Below, piece by piece: positions 32,096 to 42,861 of a stretch of DNA of 64,000 nucleotides. A program made the position numbers and the translations under genes. Under the pieces are notes generated by a model, which made no database searches, had not been told where the DNA came from, and saw only the letters and a list, made by a program, of their open reading frames with translations. The stretch lies in NCBI RefSeq assembly GCF_000003815.2, contig NC_049984.1, forward strand, positions 22,361,196-22,425,195, given 5' to 3'. This stretch comes from Branchiostoma floridae (Eukaryota > Chordata > Leptocardii > Amphioxiformes > Branchiostomatidae). Each line of letters starts with the position of its first letter. The stretch's first letter is position 1.

Positions 32096-35000
32096 TCAGT
32101 ACGATGTGAAGACAGTGACAGTGTCCTCATTTTGATACGTGACTACCAACTGTCCGTTTGGTCCCACGGCAACGCGCTCGACCATTATCCATCCAACGTC
32201 AACGTGACGAACGAACTGTCCGCGGCGTGTAAACACGGAGACCCGCCTGTTTCTTCTGTCCGCTACGATAACGCGCCCAGAACTGTCCGTACAGATGCCT
32301 CTCAGTCCCCCACCATGGCTTCCATTGCTCCCAAAAGTGAAGAGAACCGCCCCGGTCTGGTTATAGGCGTGTATCTTGTTGTCAACAGGCATGAGGACGC
32401 TTCCATCTATGTTGACAGCGACGAAGCTTGCTTTTCCATATAGCCCTTCTCCGAACTTCCATACGAACGAGCCGTCGGGGCGATAGATATGGATTTCCAA
32501 CTGGCGGTCTCTCCTCCTCAAAACGATGTTGTTGTTACGAGGGTCCACCGCGATTCCACCAAACCGAGCACCGCAATGCAGTTCCAACATGGACAGTCCC
32601 TGTCCGTCCCTGCTATACTGCACTACTCGAAAACAAAGCATCGAGAAACGCCCCAAGACCCACAGATTGTCCTTTCGGTCAACTGATACATCTTGCGGCA
32701 TCATCTCTCTGTCAGGATGACCAGGCAGAAGAGTTGAGAAGTGGTGAATGTACGCGCCCTGCACGTTGTGGATATGGACCTTGTTGTTGTAGGAATCGGC
32801 CACGAATATTTCGTTTCCGGACGACACGGCGATTCCACGCAATATTTTCTGCCCTGAGCCACCAACAGCAAACGTGATGGGCTGACGGCTGGCGTATTTT
32901 CCTGGCTTCTCTGCAGTAATAACAATAAATAACAAACTTTCAATGTCGTATATAGATCATTTATATTTACCTAAAGATACCTCTGTGAACCACTTGAAAC
33001 TCTGGAAAGAAAATATAACGTTACACTCAAATCGTCAGTGAAAACACTTAGAGCGGGCTGATTTGTAATATATTTAGCCTTAATTTTCATGATTCTCATG
33101 CACATTCAATGATAAATGTAATTTCTGATCCATTTAGAATCTGTATAGCTAAAGGCACAACCCGCCGTATGTGCAAAAACGTGCTGTCTACGTACCAAAA
33201 TGTGGGCAATCTTTCGGGATCCGTAAGTGGTAAATACCACCTCGAGCTCTGTACGAACTCATAGGGAATCCGACGGATTTTGGAGCACACAGACACGGGA
33301 TAGAACTTTTAATACGTGCAGGCAAAATTGTGTGTGCCATCGGGCTGCGGACTCGCCCCCCCCCCCCCCCCCCCCCGTACGTGCCAGTACGGACGACGCG
33401 CCTGCCCTGTATAGCCTGAACGTTTTCAGAAATACGTGGCGGACATGGCCTCCAAAAAACGTACGGACAAATTACGGCGGGTTGTGCCTTTAGCTTACGG
33501 TATGTAAATAAAGTATGTAAAGTGCGATATCTTTACCATTGCCGTTGGTTGTGCTGGACAGTACCTCGTGTTTAGCTGTAACTGCTGTAGGCTCCAATGC
33601 CGACGTAGTGTTCGTGGTTCTGCCTGTGGCAAACCCCTTTACTGATGCCTGAAGAAATAGAAACACTTTCAGTTCAAAATCAAAATACTTTGGCTGATTA
33701 TTGAAACGTAGTTCGTACTCTATCTGGAGAAGGCCAGACAAACATTAGGCTGGGTGACATCCTCCGTAGTACTAGTAACCGTTTTCTCAACCCTTTTGTT
33801 TGCTTTAGGGGATGACACCCATGCTACGCAAATATATTCCCGTACAATATTTGGATTTCTTGTACAGCGAACAGAAAAGATAGTGACACTCATGTTTGGC
33901 TCCACCTGATTGTAATCATCCTGTATTATTTATTTAGTAGAGATTCAATATTTATTCTGTATTCACTTTTTGTTGCAGTGTATATTTGAACACACAAAAG
34001 TCACTGTACTTTCTGTCGTGTCAATAAAGATTGCTATGTCTTGTACTGGTCTCACCCCTGAGGCATTGCCAAAATATTTTGACATTATATCAGCATTGTT
34101 CAGAATCTATGTGGAGGAGATAAGAGGAGATGGAGATGGAAGAGAAAAGTGAAAAAAGTGCGAATAAGCCAGATATTATAGACTTGTTTATCAAAAGATG
34201 TTTGACTTCCGGGAAAGGAGGGTGATCTATCCCAAATGTACTCCATCCCTAGAGCGCTTTTGGGATAGAAGCACATTTGGGATAGGCCTGCATCCCAGAT
34301 GTGCTTCTATTCCAAAAGCGCTCTAAACCAGAGCGCATCCTGGCTATATCAGACGCGCTCCTTTGTCGCCGTCAATCATGGCGATTGACAAGACGGCAAG
34401 CGGTGATTGTTTACGCCCAGGTTTCCATATTTGGTTCGACCTCGCGAGAAGTCGCAAGAGTCTGTTTTCGAGAGTTTAAAAAGTATACCAGAAGCGCTTT
34501 TGGGATAGAAGACAATCTGGGAACTCCTGACAAGAGTTTTTGAAATTGCCTATGTTGGCTGTGTCTCACGATTGGTTCAGCGGACCATTATGCATTCTGG
34601 CACATGGTTAGACGGTACATCCGCAATAATGCGCCTTGTTTAGTCCTTATACTAATATACGGTGAAAGCGTTTTCACCAGATATTCTTTCAGCCACATTC
34701 TGGCAGGATTCGAGGTGGCTTGCCGTTTCTGTTCTCCATCGAATGAGATAAGAATGTTTCGAATAATGTTGGAATACCGTAGAATGCGGTGAGACTGCAG
34801 TTAGAATAGTTCGAATACACTTAGAATCCACTATGAGTGCCGTTCGATATTTCTCCACTTCGAATGCACCTCGACAGTATTTAACATGTCAAAAACTTTC
34901 GGGCTAGCCAAAAAAAAAGGTGCTAGGTACAAATAGCTGAAATGCAGTTAGAATTTCTAGAACACACTACGAATTGCCAGGAATTGCCATGAGTAGAATT

Positions 35001-37538
35001 TTCATTCTGACGGTATTCCGGCTCATTCGTGCCCTCGTGTGAATGGGGCCTTAAGTAGATTGTTGCGGAGATGAATGAAAAGAAAAGCGAAGAAAGTGTG
35101 AATAGTCAGATGTACTCACCGTGTATTCAGGTGGTACAGCTGTCGTTGTCGTGTTGATCGTGCAAAACCTATCCTGACATGAGCGGTCATTCGGGATACC
35201 GTGCATTGTTGTCGGCTGAAACAGACCACAGAATTTAACCCACATTTATTCTCGCCGACAGATTAATGTATACATTGAAAAATTAAAGGGTGTAATTAGG
35301 TACAGACAAATCATAGCAGCAGATTAAAAAAAAGAGGTCGCTGTGCATATAGCTATATAGCTAGTAATCACCAAGCAGATGCAAGCTTCCCATGCAAAGG
35401 TGGAGGTTTCAAGAGCTAGGGGTGGGTACCAGTACAAAACCGTTTTTTTCTTGTTGGACCGGTCCGGAAAAAACGAAGCTGAAAAAATTCAGTGACCGGA
35501 TGTTGGACCGATTTGAAAATGAGCAGATCATACAGGCACTTCGGTTGCAGGCGTTTACGTGTTTTGAGTTCACAAAAATAGCAAGAGAGACGTAGAGGAG
35601 AGATTGGATACTCCACTAAACAGATTCCTTTGTAGTGACATGAACCATTGTTTTGAGTATTGGCCATTCACAAACCAATAGGTACAGGTTCAGGTCGGAC
35701 CTAGACCTGGACCGTACCTGTACCTGAATTTACTGTACCGATACCCACCCTTACCCTATGCAAAAGGCTCTACCCATGCAAATTGTCTCTAGCAAAATGT
35801 TCCCAATTCAAAAGCAGGGCGTAAATTTGGTCTTCGTTGCAGCTTGTACATGTAGTGGTCTTAACCACAAAGAGTCGTAGTTAAACACAATCTTTGAAGC
35901 TATAAGTGACTGTGTCAAGAGAACACAATTCCTTTAAAACTTCGTTTACCTCATTATCCCAAGGAGGCGGTGTGATATGATGGTCCAAAAGACGATTTTC
36001 CATGTGTTCACCAATGAAGAGTCCAAGCATTGTTACCGCCAAAGTTACCGAAACTACTCCTGATGCCATGGTGAAAGCACGAATCAGCGAGGCCCTCGAG
36101 CGGCCAAAGGGGAGAGATTCCTCCCTTTTGTTCTCTGTGAACACATTTGAACCAATTATATAGACAATGTTCTTTTTATAGAAAATCGTGACAAGATACT
36201 GAAATGCAAAAAAAGTGCCTTCAAACTCAAAGTGGCTAAAATATGGTGACGTACAGTTTTCGGGTACACAATGTGTAACAAGTTAAGGATTTGGAAGTTG
36301 AAATGTGAACAGATATAAGCTCAGTGGGAACCCGGTAGATAGTTTGAGTGTTAAGACAGGGCTCAAAGAAGGATAGTTGGTATATGCATATTGTGTATAT
36401 ATAGAGAGAGGGGGGGAGAGACACAGAGAGAGATGGAGATAAACATAACATAAAGGCTATATTTCTACTAAAAGCACAAAATCCCACCATCATACAGAAC
36501 GTGGGACAGTTCATTAACCACTGCCTTCAAAGAAGAAGTCAAACCCGACAATAGTATTCATTGTATCATGTAGTTGATTAGACACTAGTTTTATGTACCA
36601 CACTAATTACTTCTCTTAATCCTTGTGCAATTAGCCTTCGGGCATGATTTTGCAAATAAACATTACCATAACGTATTTATAGTCTACTTACGTAACGGAG
36701 GAGCGGTACGATCCGGCGATGCTTCTTGGCATCGAATCCGCTCTTGCTCGACAACATTTGTTCTTCCAGGCTGGTCACCATGTCGCTGTTTTTCTACTGT
36801 TTCCGATGTCGTGGAGTAACAATCCTCTGGACTAGCGCTAGCCGCTGTTTTTGTTAAACTGTTAGGGGCGTTACCTGTCTGTATCACGGGTTCTGGGTCG
36901 TTATAGATTCCTGACGGGGTTGAATAACGATCTTCTGGACCGGGCTCTGTATCTGTCCTAACTGTCAAACTAGCCATGGTGTTTCCTGGCTTTATCGCAA
37001 CAATTTCTGGGTCATCATATATTCCTGATACCGTCGAGTACGATTCTTCCTGACCGGCCTCTGTTTCTGTTTTAACTGCCAGACTGGAGGCAGTGTCAAT
37101 TGGATTTGTCATTGCTGGCTCTGGGTCTTTATAGATTCCTGCTATCGTCGAGTAAGAGCCTTCAGGACCGGCCTCTGTTTCTGTTCTAACTGTTATACTA
37201 GAGGCAGTGCCATTTAGATTTGTCACTACTGGTTCTGGTTCTTTATAGATTCCTGACGGAGTTAAGTAGCAGTCTTCTGGTTCAGCCTCTGTTTCTGTTC
37301 TAACTGTCAGAATAGAGAGGGATTTACTTGCTTTGACTGTCTGCGCTTCTGTATACGTATCTGACAGCGTAGAGTAGGAGTCATCAGGAGTGACCACTAT
37401 CTGTACCCTAACCGTCTGACTACTGGGACCGCTACTTGGCTGCATTGCTACCGGTTGCGAGTAATCGTCTTCCATATTAGACACGACGTGTTCTGCCTCG
37501 GCCCCCTGACGACTTAGAGCGTCGTCTTCCTCCATCAC
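32096..37538 (-). CDS. Type II membrane protein: YxxP/tyrosine repeats, TM, stalk, NHL-repeat ectodomain (5 exons)
   Basis: Exons: 36692-37538, 35950-36134, 35120-35215, 33537-33648 and 32096-32910. All junctions have GT/AG and agreeing phases (1, 0, 0, 1), giving about 684 residues. No signal peptide. Residues 50-245 hold repeats of 36-38 residues, each with two tyrosines seven apart (Y55/62, 91/98, 129/136, 167/174, 205/212, then 241). Seven fit YxxP (Y26, 91, 98, 136, 174, 205, 212; e.g. IYKEP, IYDDP). A basic stretch (RSRASLIR) precedes one membrane span at about 302-324, supporting a cytosolic N-terminus. A Thr-rich stalk with NTT sites and Cys pairs follows. The last ~270 residues form an NHL/six-bladed propeller (IAVSSGNEIFVADSYNNKV). 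By family logic the repeats could recruit SH2 proteins when phosphorylated (YxxP suits Crk-type SH2) and the propeller could bind a ligand; both are inference. No RING or B-box. Confidence 0.85.
33150..33495. mobile_element. MITE family E in the NHL gene intron
   Basis: CTAAAGGCACAACCCGCCGT at the left is the inverted complement of the right end ACGGCGGGTTGTGCCTTTAG. It contains a C20-type homopolymer at about 33357-33377. The right end recurs at 22345-22437. Confidence 0.8.
34247..34326. repeat. 36-bp-arm hairpin
   Basis: AGAGCGCTTTTGGGATAGAA and AGCACATTTGGGAT face ATCCCAGATGTGCTTCTATT and CCAAAAGCGCTCT across an 8-bp centre (AGGCCTGC). It lies in an intron of the minus-strand NHL gene. 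The AGAGCGCTTTT half recurs in part near 34492, suggesting a mobile palindromic unit. Confidence 0.75.
35412..35752. mobile_element. Family F repeat with GGTGGGTACC termini, copy 1
   Basis: AGGGGTGGGTACCAGTAC at the left is inverted relative to GTACCGATACCCACCCT at the right. Internal GGACCGGTCCGGAAAAAAC and GGACCTAGACCTGGACC blocks recur at 56824-57276 and partly at 18886-19005. Non-autonomous DNA element. Confidence 0.65.
36451..36672 (+). mobile_element. Dispersed repeat, copy 2 (matches 24213-24415)
   Basis: About 145 bp is almost identical to 24213-24358 and continues into TTAGCCTTCGGGCATGATTT and TTTTGCAAATAAAC. A related terminal sequence is inverted near 5200-5222. It lies in intron 1 of the NHL gene, adjacent to exon 1. 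Confidence 0.55.
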
Positions 37539-37915
37539 TGTGGATAGGCATTTTTGTTGTTGTTCAAGGATGAGTCTTCTATATGAGACATTATTTCAAT
37601 TTTACACTTTGTCTAAATCACACAAAAGGTTATATAGATTGCCAGCTTTTTTACCGTGTTCAGTAATTTTGATAATACGTCTATGGAATTTTCGCCGAGT
37701 CTTTGTTTTTGTGATGAACTGCAGTACAAGGAGAAAGACTCTATAGTTAACAACAATAAGTCACAATTCTTTATCACATACCTCGGTAGTATAGACTAAG
37801 GCTCACCAGGTGTTATACCAGCACAGTAAGAGTTTCAGGTCATATATTGTGCATAGACAGACTTTGATAATGAAGAGCTTATCTATCCATGCACATTTGG
37901 CTCTGTCCGCAATTT
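37539..37915. promoter_or_regulatory. Presumed promoter side and 5' UTR of the NHL gene
   Basis: Non-coding sequence immediately upstream of the minus-strand ATG at 37538. No clear TATA or initiator can be assigned by eye. The foldback element with its nested LTR insertion begins less than 400 bp upstream, so it lies in the proximal upstream region. Confidence 0.3.
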
Positions 37916-38022
37916 TGACAGGAAAATCAATCTCCAAGCAGATCCTACGGTAGCATAAGATAGTATCAAAAGCTGGCAAAGGAGTCAAGCTGGCTTAGGA
38001 GTGTGTTTCGCTACCGGGGATC

Positions 38023-38213
38023 TGTTAGTTTATTTAGAATGGTTGAGTCCCCCCTCACTGATGGAACAGTCGACGCATGCGGACTGAGGCTTGGGGGACA
38101 CTCCGGTACGATACCATCTGAGTGAATACACATCGTCACCAAGTGCTCTACATCTGTGTGGAAAGGCGTGAGTTATTCCCTAGTATAAGAGGGATCGGAG
38201 TCCAGTTAACAAA
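38023..38213 (+). repeat. 5' LTR, 191 bp
   Basis: Begins TGTTAGTTTATTTAGAATGG and ends CCAGTTAACAAA, directly followed by the tRNA-Met primer-binding site. TAGTATAAGAGGGATC near the 3' part could serve as a TATA-like promoter element (inference). Confidence 0.9.
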
Positions 38214-38332
38214 TGGTAGCAGAGGGTGGTTCCAGTAGTGAAGTTCGGACTGTCATACTGGACACTAGTACCGTGTACGTGGTTCTGTCGACGATTCTGT
38301 GTGCAGTGTTTTTGGCGCGGATTTGACCAAAA

Positions 38333-40471
38333 ATGGCGACGTGCGAGGGAGGCGCGCGGACAAAAATTCCACAGCTTGATCTTGCAAACAAAAGCTACGA
38401 ACAGTTCAGATTTGAGTTACTTCTGTGGAACAAAATTACGAATATCCCGAAGAAGAAACGAGGTATTGAAATCCTGCTGAGTCTACCGGAGGGATCAAGA
38501 GATGAGCACAAGACGAGGGAATTCTTAAGTACAAAACTCACCGAGGAAGAGTTCAGCCATGAGCAGTCATTCCAAAACGTACTCAAAAAACTGGATGAGC
38601 TTTTGCGGAGAGACAACACGGGGCGGCTATGGGAGGCGTTCGTCGCCTTCGACAAGTACAGCCGTGGTCCGACAACGACTATCAGTGAGTATATCTCCAC
38701 ATTTGACATTTTATATAACACACTGAACAGAGCCGGTGGAGTGACCTTGCCTGAGTCCGTCCTGGGTCTACTACTTGTCCGCCGAGCCAACCTTACTCTA
38801 GAAGAGGCCAAGCTCGTAATGACTGGAGTAGATTATTCCAAGGAAGAAGTTAGTCTGTACATACAAGCAAAAAGCAGCTTAAGAAAATTCAGTGACGACT
38901 TGGTATCGACACGTTCGTCTTATTCAGGCGGCATTCAGCAGGAGATTGCACATGTAACTGAAGCAGAAGTTTATCAGACATCCCGTGGCGGCAGTGCAAA
39001 GTGGTACCGTGGTTCGGGACGCGGGTATAGTGGACAGACAGGCACTGCTAGAAATCGCAACGGACACTTCCAAGATGGCGGCGCCCATACATACAGGTCA
39101 GGACACTTCCAAGATGGCGGGCCCCAGGCGTATAGATCGGGTCAAAAGTCTGATTATGCTGGCGAAAAGCTGAATCCAAAAGATCGTAATGGCGATTTCC
39201 TGCGTTGTCATTGTTGCGGCTCTTTCAAGCACCTGGTTCGGAAATGTCCAGATGCGACGACAGAGGAGGCCTACGCAACAGAGACTGAAGATACAAAGTT
39301 TACGGTGATGTTTGCCCATGGTGCTTCCGAGTGCATGATGTCAGAAGGGTCAGAAGAGGATTCGTTATGTGCTGTCCTCGACTCGGCATGTTCCTCCACT
39401 GTATGTGGTCGTGCGTGGTTGAATAAGTACTTATCGGTTTTGGATAAGAAGGCACGGGTGAATGTCACACGAGACATCAGTTCCCATGTGTTCAAGTTTG
39501 GAGGGGATGAGACACTACCTTCCTTGGGAAGATACCGAATCCCTGCGAACATAGCTGACAGACAGGTGCTGATATCAACCGATGTTGTAAACCGGGACAT
39601 TCCGTTACTGCTGTCCTTAGATGCCATGAAGAAGGCCGGTGTGGTACTGCACACGCAGGAGGACAGGGCCACAATATTTGGTAAGAACGTCGACCTCAAG
39701 TTGACGGCATCTGGCCACTACTGTGTTCCCTTAGTGGATAAGCCACACAGGGTCAATGAGGTGTTCACAGTGACCCAGGGAACTGACAAGAGCAAGTGCC
39801 ATACAGGGGATAGTGCTCCGTCAGCAGCAGCACTGCCACATAAAGAGCTAGCTGCTCTCCAAGTCAAGAATGCAGCACAGATTGCAAGTCTTAAGACTGA
39901 TCTCCAGACTGCCCAAGTTAATATAGCTGATCTCAAGGAGAAAAATGCCACACTGAGCAAAGCCAATCAAGAACTCAAATCTCTAGGTGAGCAGACAGAG
40001 GATGACGTTTCACAGTTGCAATTGTTGACTGATCAGTTGAGATATGAGAACAGCTCCATGAGAGAAGTGATAGCTACGGAGAAAGACAAAACTCAAAAGT
40101 TACAGATGGATCTAAACAGCGTCATTCTCCAGACTGACAGCCTGACAAAGAAGTTCCAGGACGCGGTTGGTTGCCTTGCAAAACTGGAAAGCCGTCAGGA
40201 AAAACAGGCGCTGACAGCAAAGTCTGTCATAGTAGAAACTGAACGCCCAGAAGGTCAAATCAGTCAAGACGTCAACAAAGAAGACAACAAAGAAGGCAAC
40301 GCAGAAGACAACGAACCTGTCATAGTAGAAACTGAATGCTCAGAAGGCCAAATCAGTCAAGAAGTCAACACAGAAAACGCTAATGCAGAAGCCCAAGTCA
40401 GTAAAACCAGCAGTTCTTTTCTGAGCACAGTGGCAGCACTCTGGCGGAAATTATGCCGGAAAAAGGTGTGA
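38333..40471 (+). CDS. Retrotransposon Gag-protease with C-terminal coiled coil, 712 aa
   Basis: One uninterrupted 712-codon frame. Residues 1-200 resemble the capsid-like Gag region of Copia-type/UBN2-like elements. A Gly/Arg-rich stretch with a duplicated HFQDGG unit follows at about 225-285. A CCHC zinc knuckle lies at C292, C295, H300 and C305. A retropepsin-like domain has its Asp at D350 in LDSAC and a Copia-like GHYCVPLV segment before about 470. Where integrase and reverse transcriptase would follow in an autonomous element, there is instead a coiled coil (about 500-625) and two copies of a VIVETE..EGQISQ repeat, ending in a basic tail (CRKKV). I infer a self-assembling RNA-packaging protein; the role of the coiled coil is unknown. 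An intact frame with identical LTRs suggests recent activity. Confidence 0.85.
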   Translation: MATCEGGARTKIPQLDLANKSYEQFRFELLLWNKITNIPKKKRGIEILLSLPEGSRDEHKTREFLSTKLTEEEFSHEQSFQNVLKKLDELLRRDNTGRLWEAFVAFDKYSRGPTTTISEYISTFDILYNTLNRAGGVTLPESVLGLLLVRRANLTLEEAKLVMTGVDYSKEEVSLYIQAKSSLRKFSDDLVSTRSSYSGGIQQEIAHVTEAEVYQTSRGGSAKWYRGSGRGYSGQTGTARNRNGHFQDGGAHTYRSGHFQDGGPQAYRSGQKSDYAGEKLNPKDRNGDFLRCHCCGSFKHLVRKCPDATTEEAYATETEDTKFTVMFAHGASECMMSEGSEEDSLCAVLDSACSSTVCGRAWLNKYLSVLDKKARVNVTRDISSHVFKFGGDETLPSLGRYRIPANIADRQVLISTDVVNRDIPLLLSLDAMKKAGVVLHTQEDRATIFGKNVDLKLTASGHYCVPLVDKPHRVNEVFTVTQGTDKSKCHTGDSAPSAAALPHKELAALQVKNAAQIASLKTDLQTAQVNIADLKEKNATLSKANQELKSLGEQTEDDVSQLQLLTDQLRYENSSMREVIATEKDKTQKLQMDLNSVILQTDSLTKKFQDAVGCLAKLESRQEKQALTAKSVIVETERPEGQISQDVNKEDNKEGNAEDNEPVIVETECSEGQISQEVNTENANAEAQVSKTSSSFLSTVAALWRKLCRKKV

Positions 40472-40687
40472 CTGCCAAATCCCTATTAACGGTCGTAACA
40501 ACAGGACATATGGTCAAATTGCCATAAGGACATTGAACGTCATACGGACATTCCAACCAAATAAGGACACAGGGGAAGTTTAATAATGAGTATATTGTTT
40601 GTCGTACACTGGTGTTTTTGGAGAAATGCATTGTATTACAAGAGAGACAAGTATTTTGTATGACACTTTTGAAGAGCATTTTGTATT

Positions 40688-40865
40688 GCAAGTATATCGT
40701 AATACACTGAAAAGAGTATTGTTACTAGCACACAGTTGTGATGAGACAAAGGTATTGGTTGAGAAAGTCTGATTAGAAGTATGTTGGAGAAGTATATCGT
40801 GATACACTGAGAAGAGTGTTGTTACTAGCACACAGTTGTGATGAGAAGAAGGTATTGGTTGTTTT
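40688..40865 (+). repeat. ~100-bp direct repeat in the LTR element 3' untranslated part
   Basis: GTATATCGTAATACACTGAA...TTGTTACTAGCACACAGTTG at 40690-40740 recurs with few changes at 40791-40845. It lies downstream of the Gag stop and upstream of the purine tract. Confidence 0.75.
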
Positions 40866-41106
40866 GTACTAGTGTGTAGAAGAGACAGTTTACATTGATA
40901 TGTTGAGAAAGTCTGATATGTTCATCTACCTTCCTAGTTTATTTACTCTCTTTAGAACTTAGTAAGTATTAATTCCAAAAATACCTTTTGTGTAGTATTC
41001 AAAATTATGTCACCTTTATAGTTTTCTAGTTGTAGATTGTTAACAGATTTCTTTGTTTAAACTTATATAACGTTTATGTAGAGTAGCCAAAACAAAAAAG
41101 GGGGAA

Positions 41107-41297
41107 TGTTAGTTTATTTAGAATGGTTGAGTCCCCCCTCACTGATGGAACAGTCGACGCATGCGGACTGAGGCTTGGGGGACACTCCGGTACGATACCA
41201 TCTGAGTGAATACACATCGTCACCAAGTGCTCTACATCTGTGTGGAAAGGCGTGAGTTATTCCCTAGTATAAGAGGGATCGGAGTCCAGTTAACAAA
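41107..41297 (+). repeat. 3' LTR, 191 bp
   Basis: Reads identical to the 5' LTR and is preceded by the purine tract ending GGGGGAA at 41106. Followed by the target duplication GGATC. Confidence 0.9.
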
Positions 41298-41483
41298 GGA
41301 TCTGCCTGCACTGAAACCTGGAGGAGCACAAATAATTGGATGTTAATAGCCTTTGTTCTAGCCGACTGGAGACAGATTCTACATGGCAAATGTACGCCTC
41401 TTCAATGGCTGACTACACTCCTTTGCCAGTTTGGAACTATCTTGTGCCATTGTAGGATCTGCTTGGAGATTAAGGATAATTGG

Positions 41484-41945
41484 CATTTTGAACAAATAGG
41501 ACGACATTGGGAACCGCTACGTTAATGAAAGGGACATAGAGACCACCCCTATACACCGATAGATACGGACCTTCAAAGCATACGTTATAAATGTATGTAC
41601 CTCTGTTAACACGTTGTGAACAAATAGGACAACATTAGGTACCGCTACGTTACAGAAAGGGAGATAGGTACCACCCCTATACGCCGATAGATATGGGAAA
41701 GATTTTAACGTTCACTAAACCACCTGATACGGACCTTCCACCTATACCCCTCAAAGCATACGTTATAACTGTCTGTACTTCAGTTAACGCGTTGTGAACA
41801 GATAGGACAACATTGGGTACCGCTACGTTAGAGAAAGGGAGATAGGAACATCCCCTATACACCCATAAATGCGGCTGGGAAAATTTGAACGTTAACTAAT
41901 CCGTCTGATACGGACCTTCTGCTAATGCCCCTCTTAGCGCCCCTC
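41484..41945. repeat. Three imperfect tandem repeats of 130-180 bp
   Basis: GAACAAATAGGACGACATTG at 41487 recurs at about 41617 and 41797, each followed by CCGCTACGTTA, AAAGGGAGATAGG and CACCCCTATAC blocks. The first unit lacks about 50 bp present in the others. Non-coding. Confidence 0.75.
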
Positions 41946-42494
41946 CATGAATACGATATAAAAGTCTGTACCTTTTATGGTACCTCAGTTTTGACTGATC
42001 ACTGTCTCTATTCACAGCAACACTGAAGGATTATCGAGAAAGTTACTGGGCGGACAACACCTTCCAAACCGCACCGAAGAAATGAGTGGGGTTTGCGAGC
42101 TGTGTGGCGTCTTATTAGCAACTCTTCCGTGTCAGACAAATTAATCGTCTAGAACAAAAGGTAAGAAAGATTAGTTTTTGTCTAAATTGTCTAAAATAAT
42201 TTCTTTTTCAATCAGGATAGCACTCTCGTTTCATTTCGGATTGACCAATAAAGGAAGGGAATGGCAAATAAGGCGTTGTTAGCTCCAGGCCTTCTGGGAA
42301 GTTTTCTTAGAATATGCAATTTGAGTTGCAATTTGATATCTATTTTCAGTGAATTTGTGACTTGTGAATTTATAGTATGCAACGCAAGAATACCATTTAC
42401 AATTTAGCAGTTTTGAAGCCATTATGCGCCCAGACCCACCGCACAAGCCCACTTCTGCTATGGTAACATTTCCAAACAGTAAGCTGCAACAGGA

Positions 42495-42720
42495 CCACAC
42501 AGACACATACAGACACACACACACACACTCTGTCTCACACACACATACTCACACACACACACAAACGCACACAATCACACACACACACACACACAAACAA
42601 ACACGCTCACACACACACACACACAAACACACTCACACAGACACACTCACACACACACACAAACAAACACACACAAAAACACACACAAACAAACACACAC
42701 GCGTAGAAAACACTGGCCAC
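42495..42720. repeat. (CA)n-rich microsatellite
   Basis: Interrupted ACACAC arrays with AAACA and CTCAC spacers over about 220 bp. The Thr-His repeat frames across it are artefacts. Confidence 0.95.
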
Positions 42721-42861
42721 ACATGTACACACAGAAGCCCATATATCAAAAGAGTTAAGGGGTTTCACCATTTTCATGTGAAGGGGTGTTTTCCTCCTTA
42801 TTTTGTTAATGTTATGTGGCATGGAAAAGCGTTAGCGTGGTAGTTCTCTGGCCTTGTTTTT

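Larger units (their letters stand above)
38023..41297 (+). mobile_element. Non-autonomous LTR retrotransposon (Gag-PR-coiled coil, no RT/IN)
   Basis: 5' LTR 38023-38213 and 3' LTR 41107-41297 are 191 bp each and read as identical by eye. GGATC flanks both ends (38018-38022 and 41298-41302) as a 5-bp target duplication. A primer-binding site, TGGTAGCAGAGGGTGGTTCC at 38214-38233, is complementary to the 3' end of initiator tRNA-Met apart from one or two positions. A purine tract (AAAAAAGGGGGAA) abuts the 3' LTR. The 2.9-kb interior encodes one ORF. No reverse transcriptase, RNase H or integrase sequence is found, so mobility would need another element's enzymes. Confidence 0.9.
37918..41482. 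mobile_element. Older foldback element split by the LTR retrotransposon
   Basis: Sequence at 37928-37995 (CTCCAAGCAGATCCTAC, AAGATAGT, CTGGCAAAGGAGT) recurs as an inverted complement at 41410-41475 (ACTCCTTTGCCAG, ACTATCTTG, GTAGGATCTGCTTGGAG). The LTR element lies between the arms, which shows a nested insertion. Confidence 0.75.

Noticed and set aside
32428-32877. 149-codon plus-strand frame
   Set aside because: Antisense shadow of the NHL coding exon.
33720-33905. Possible extra exon of the NHL gene (Lys/Thr-rich frame)
   Set aside because: No donor in the right place, and the flanking exons already join in phase without it.
35392-35667. 67- and 83-codon frames
   Set aside because: Both lie in the family F repeat, shared with 56824-57276.
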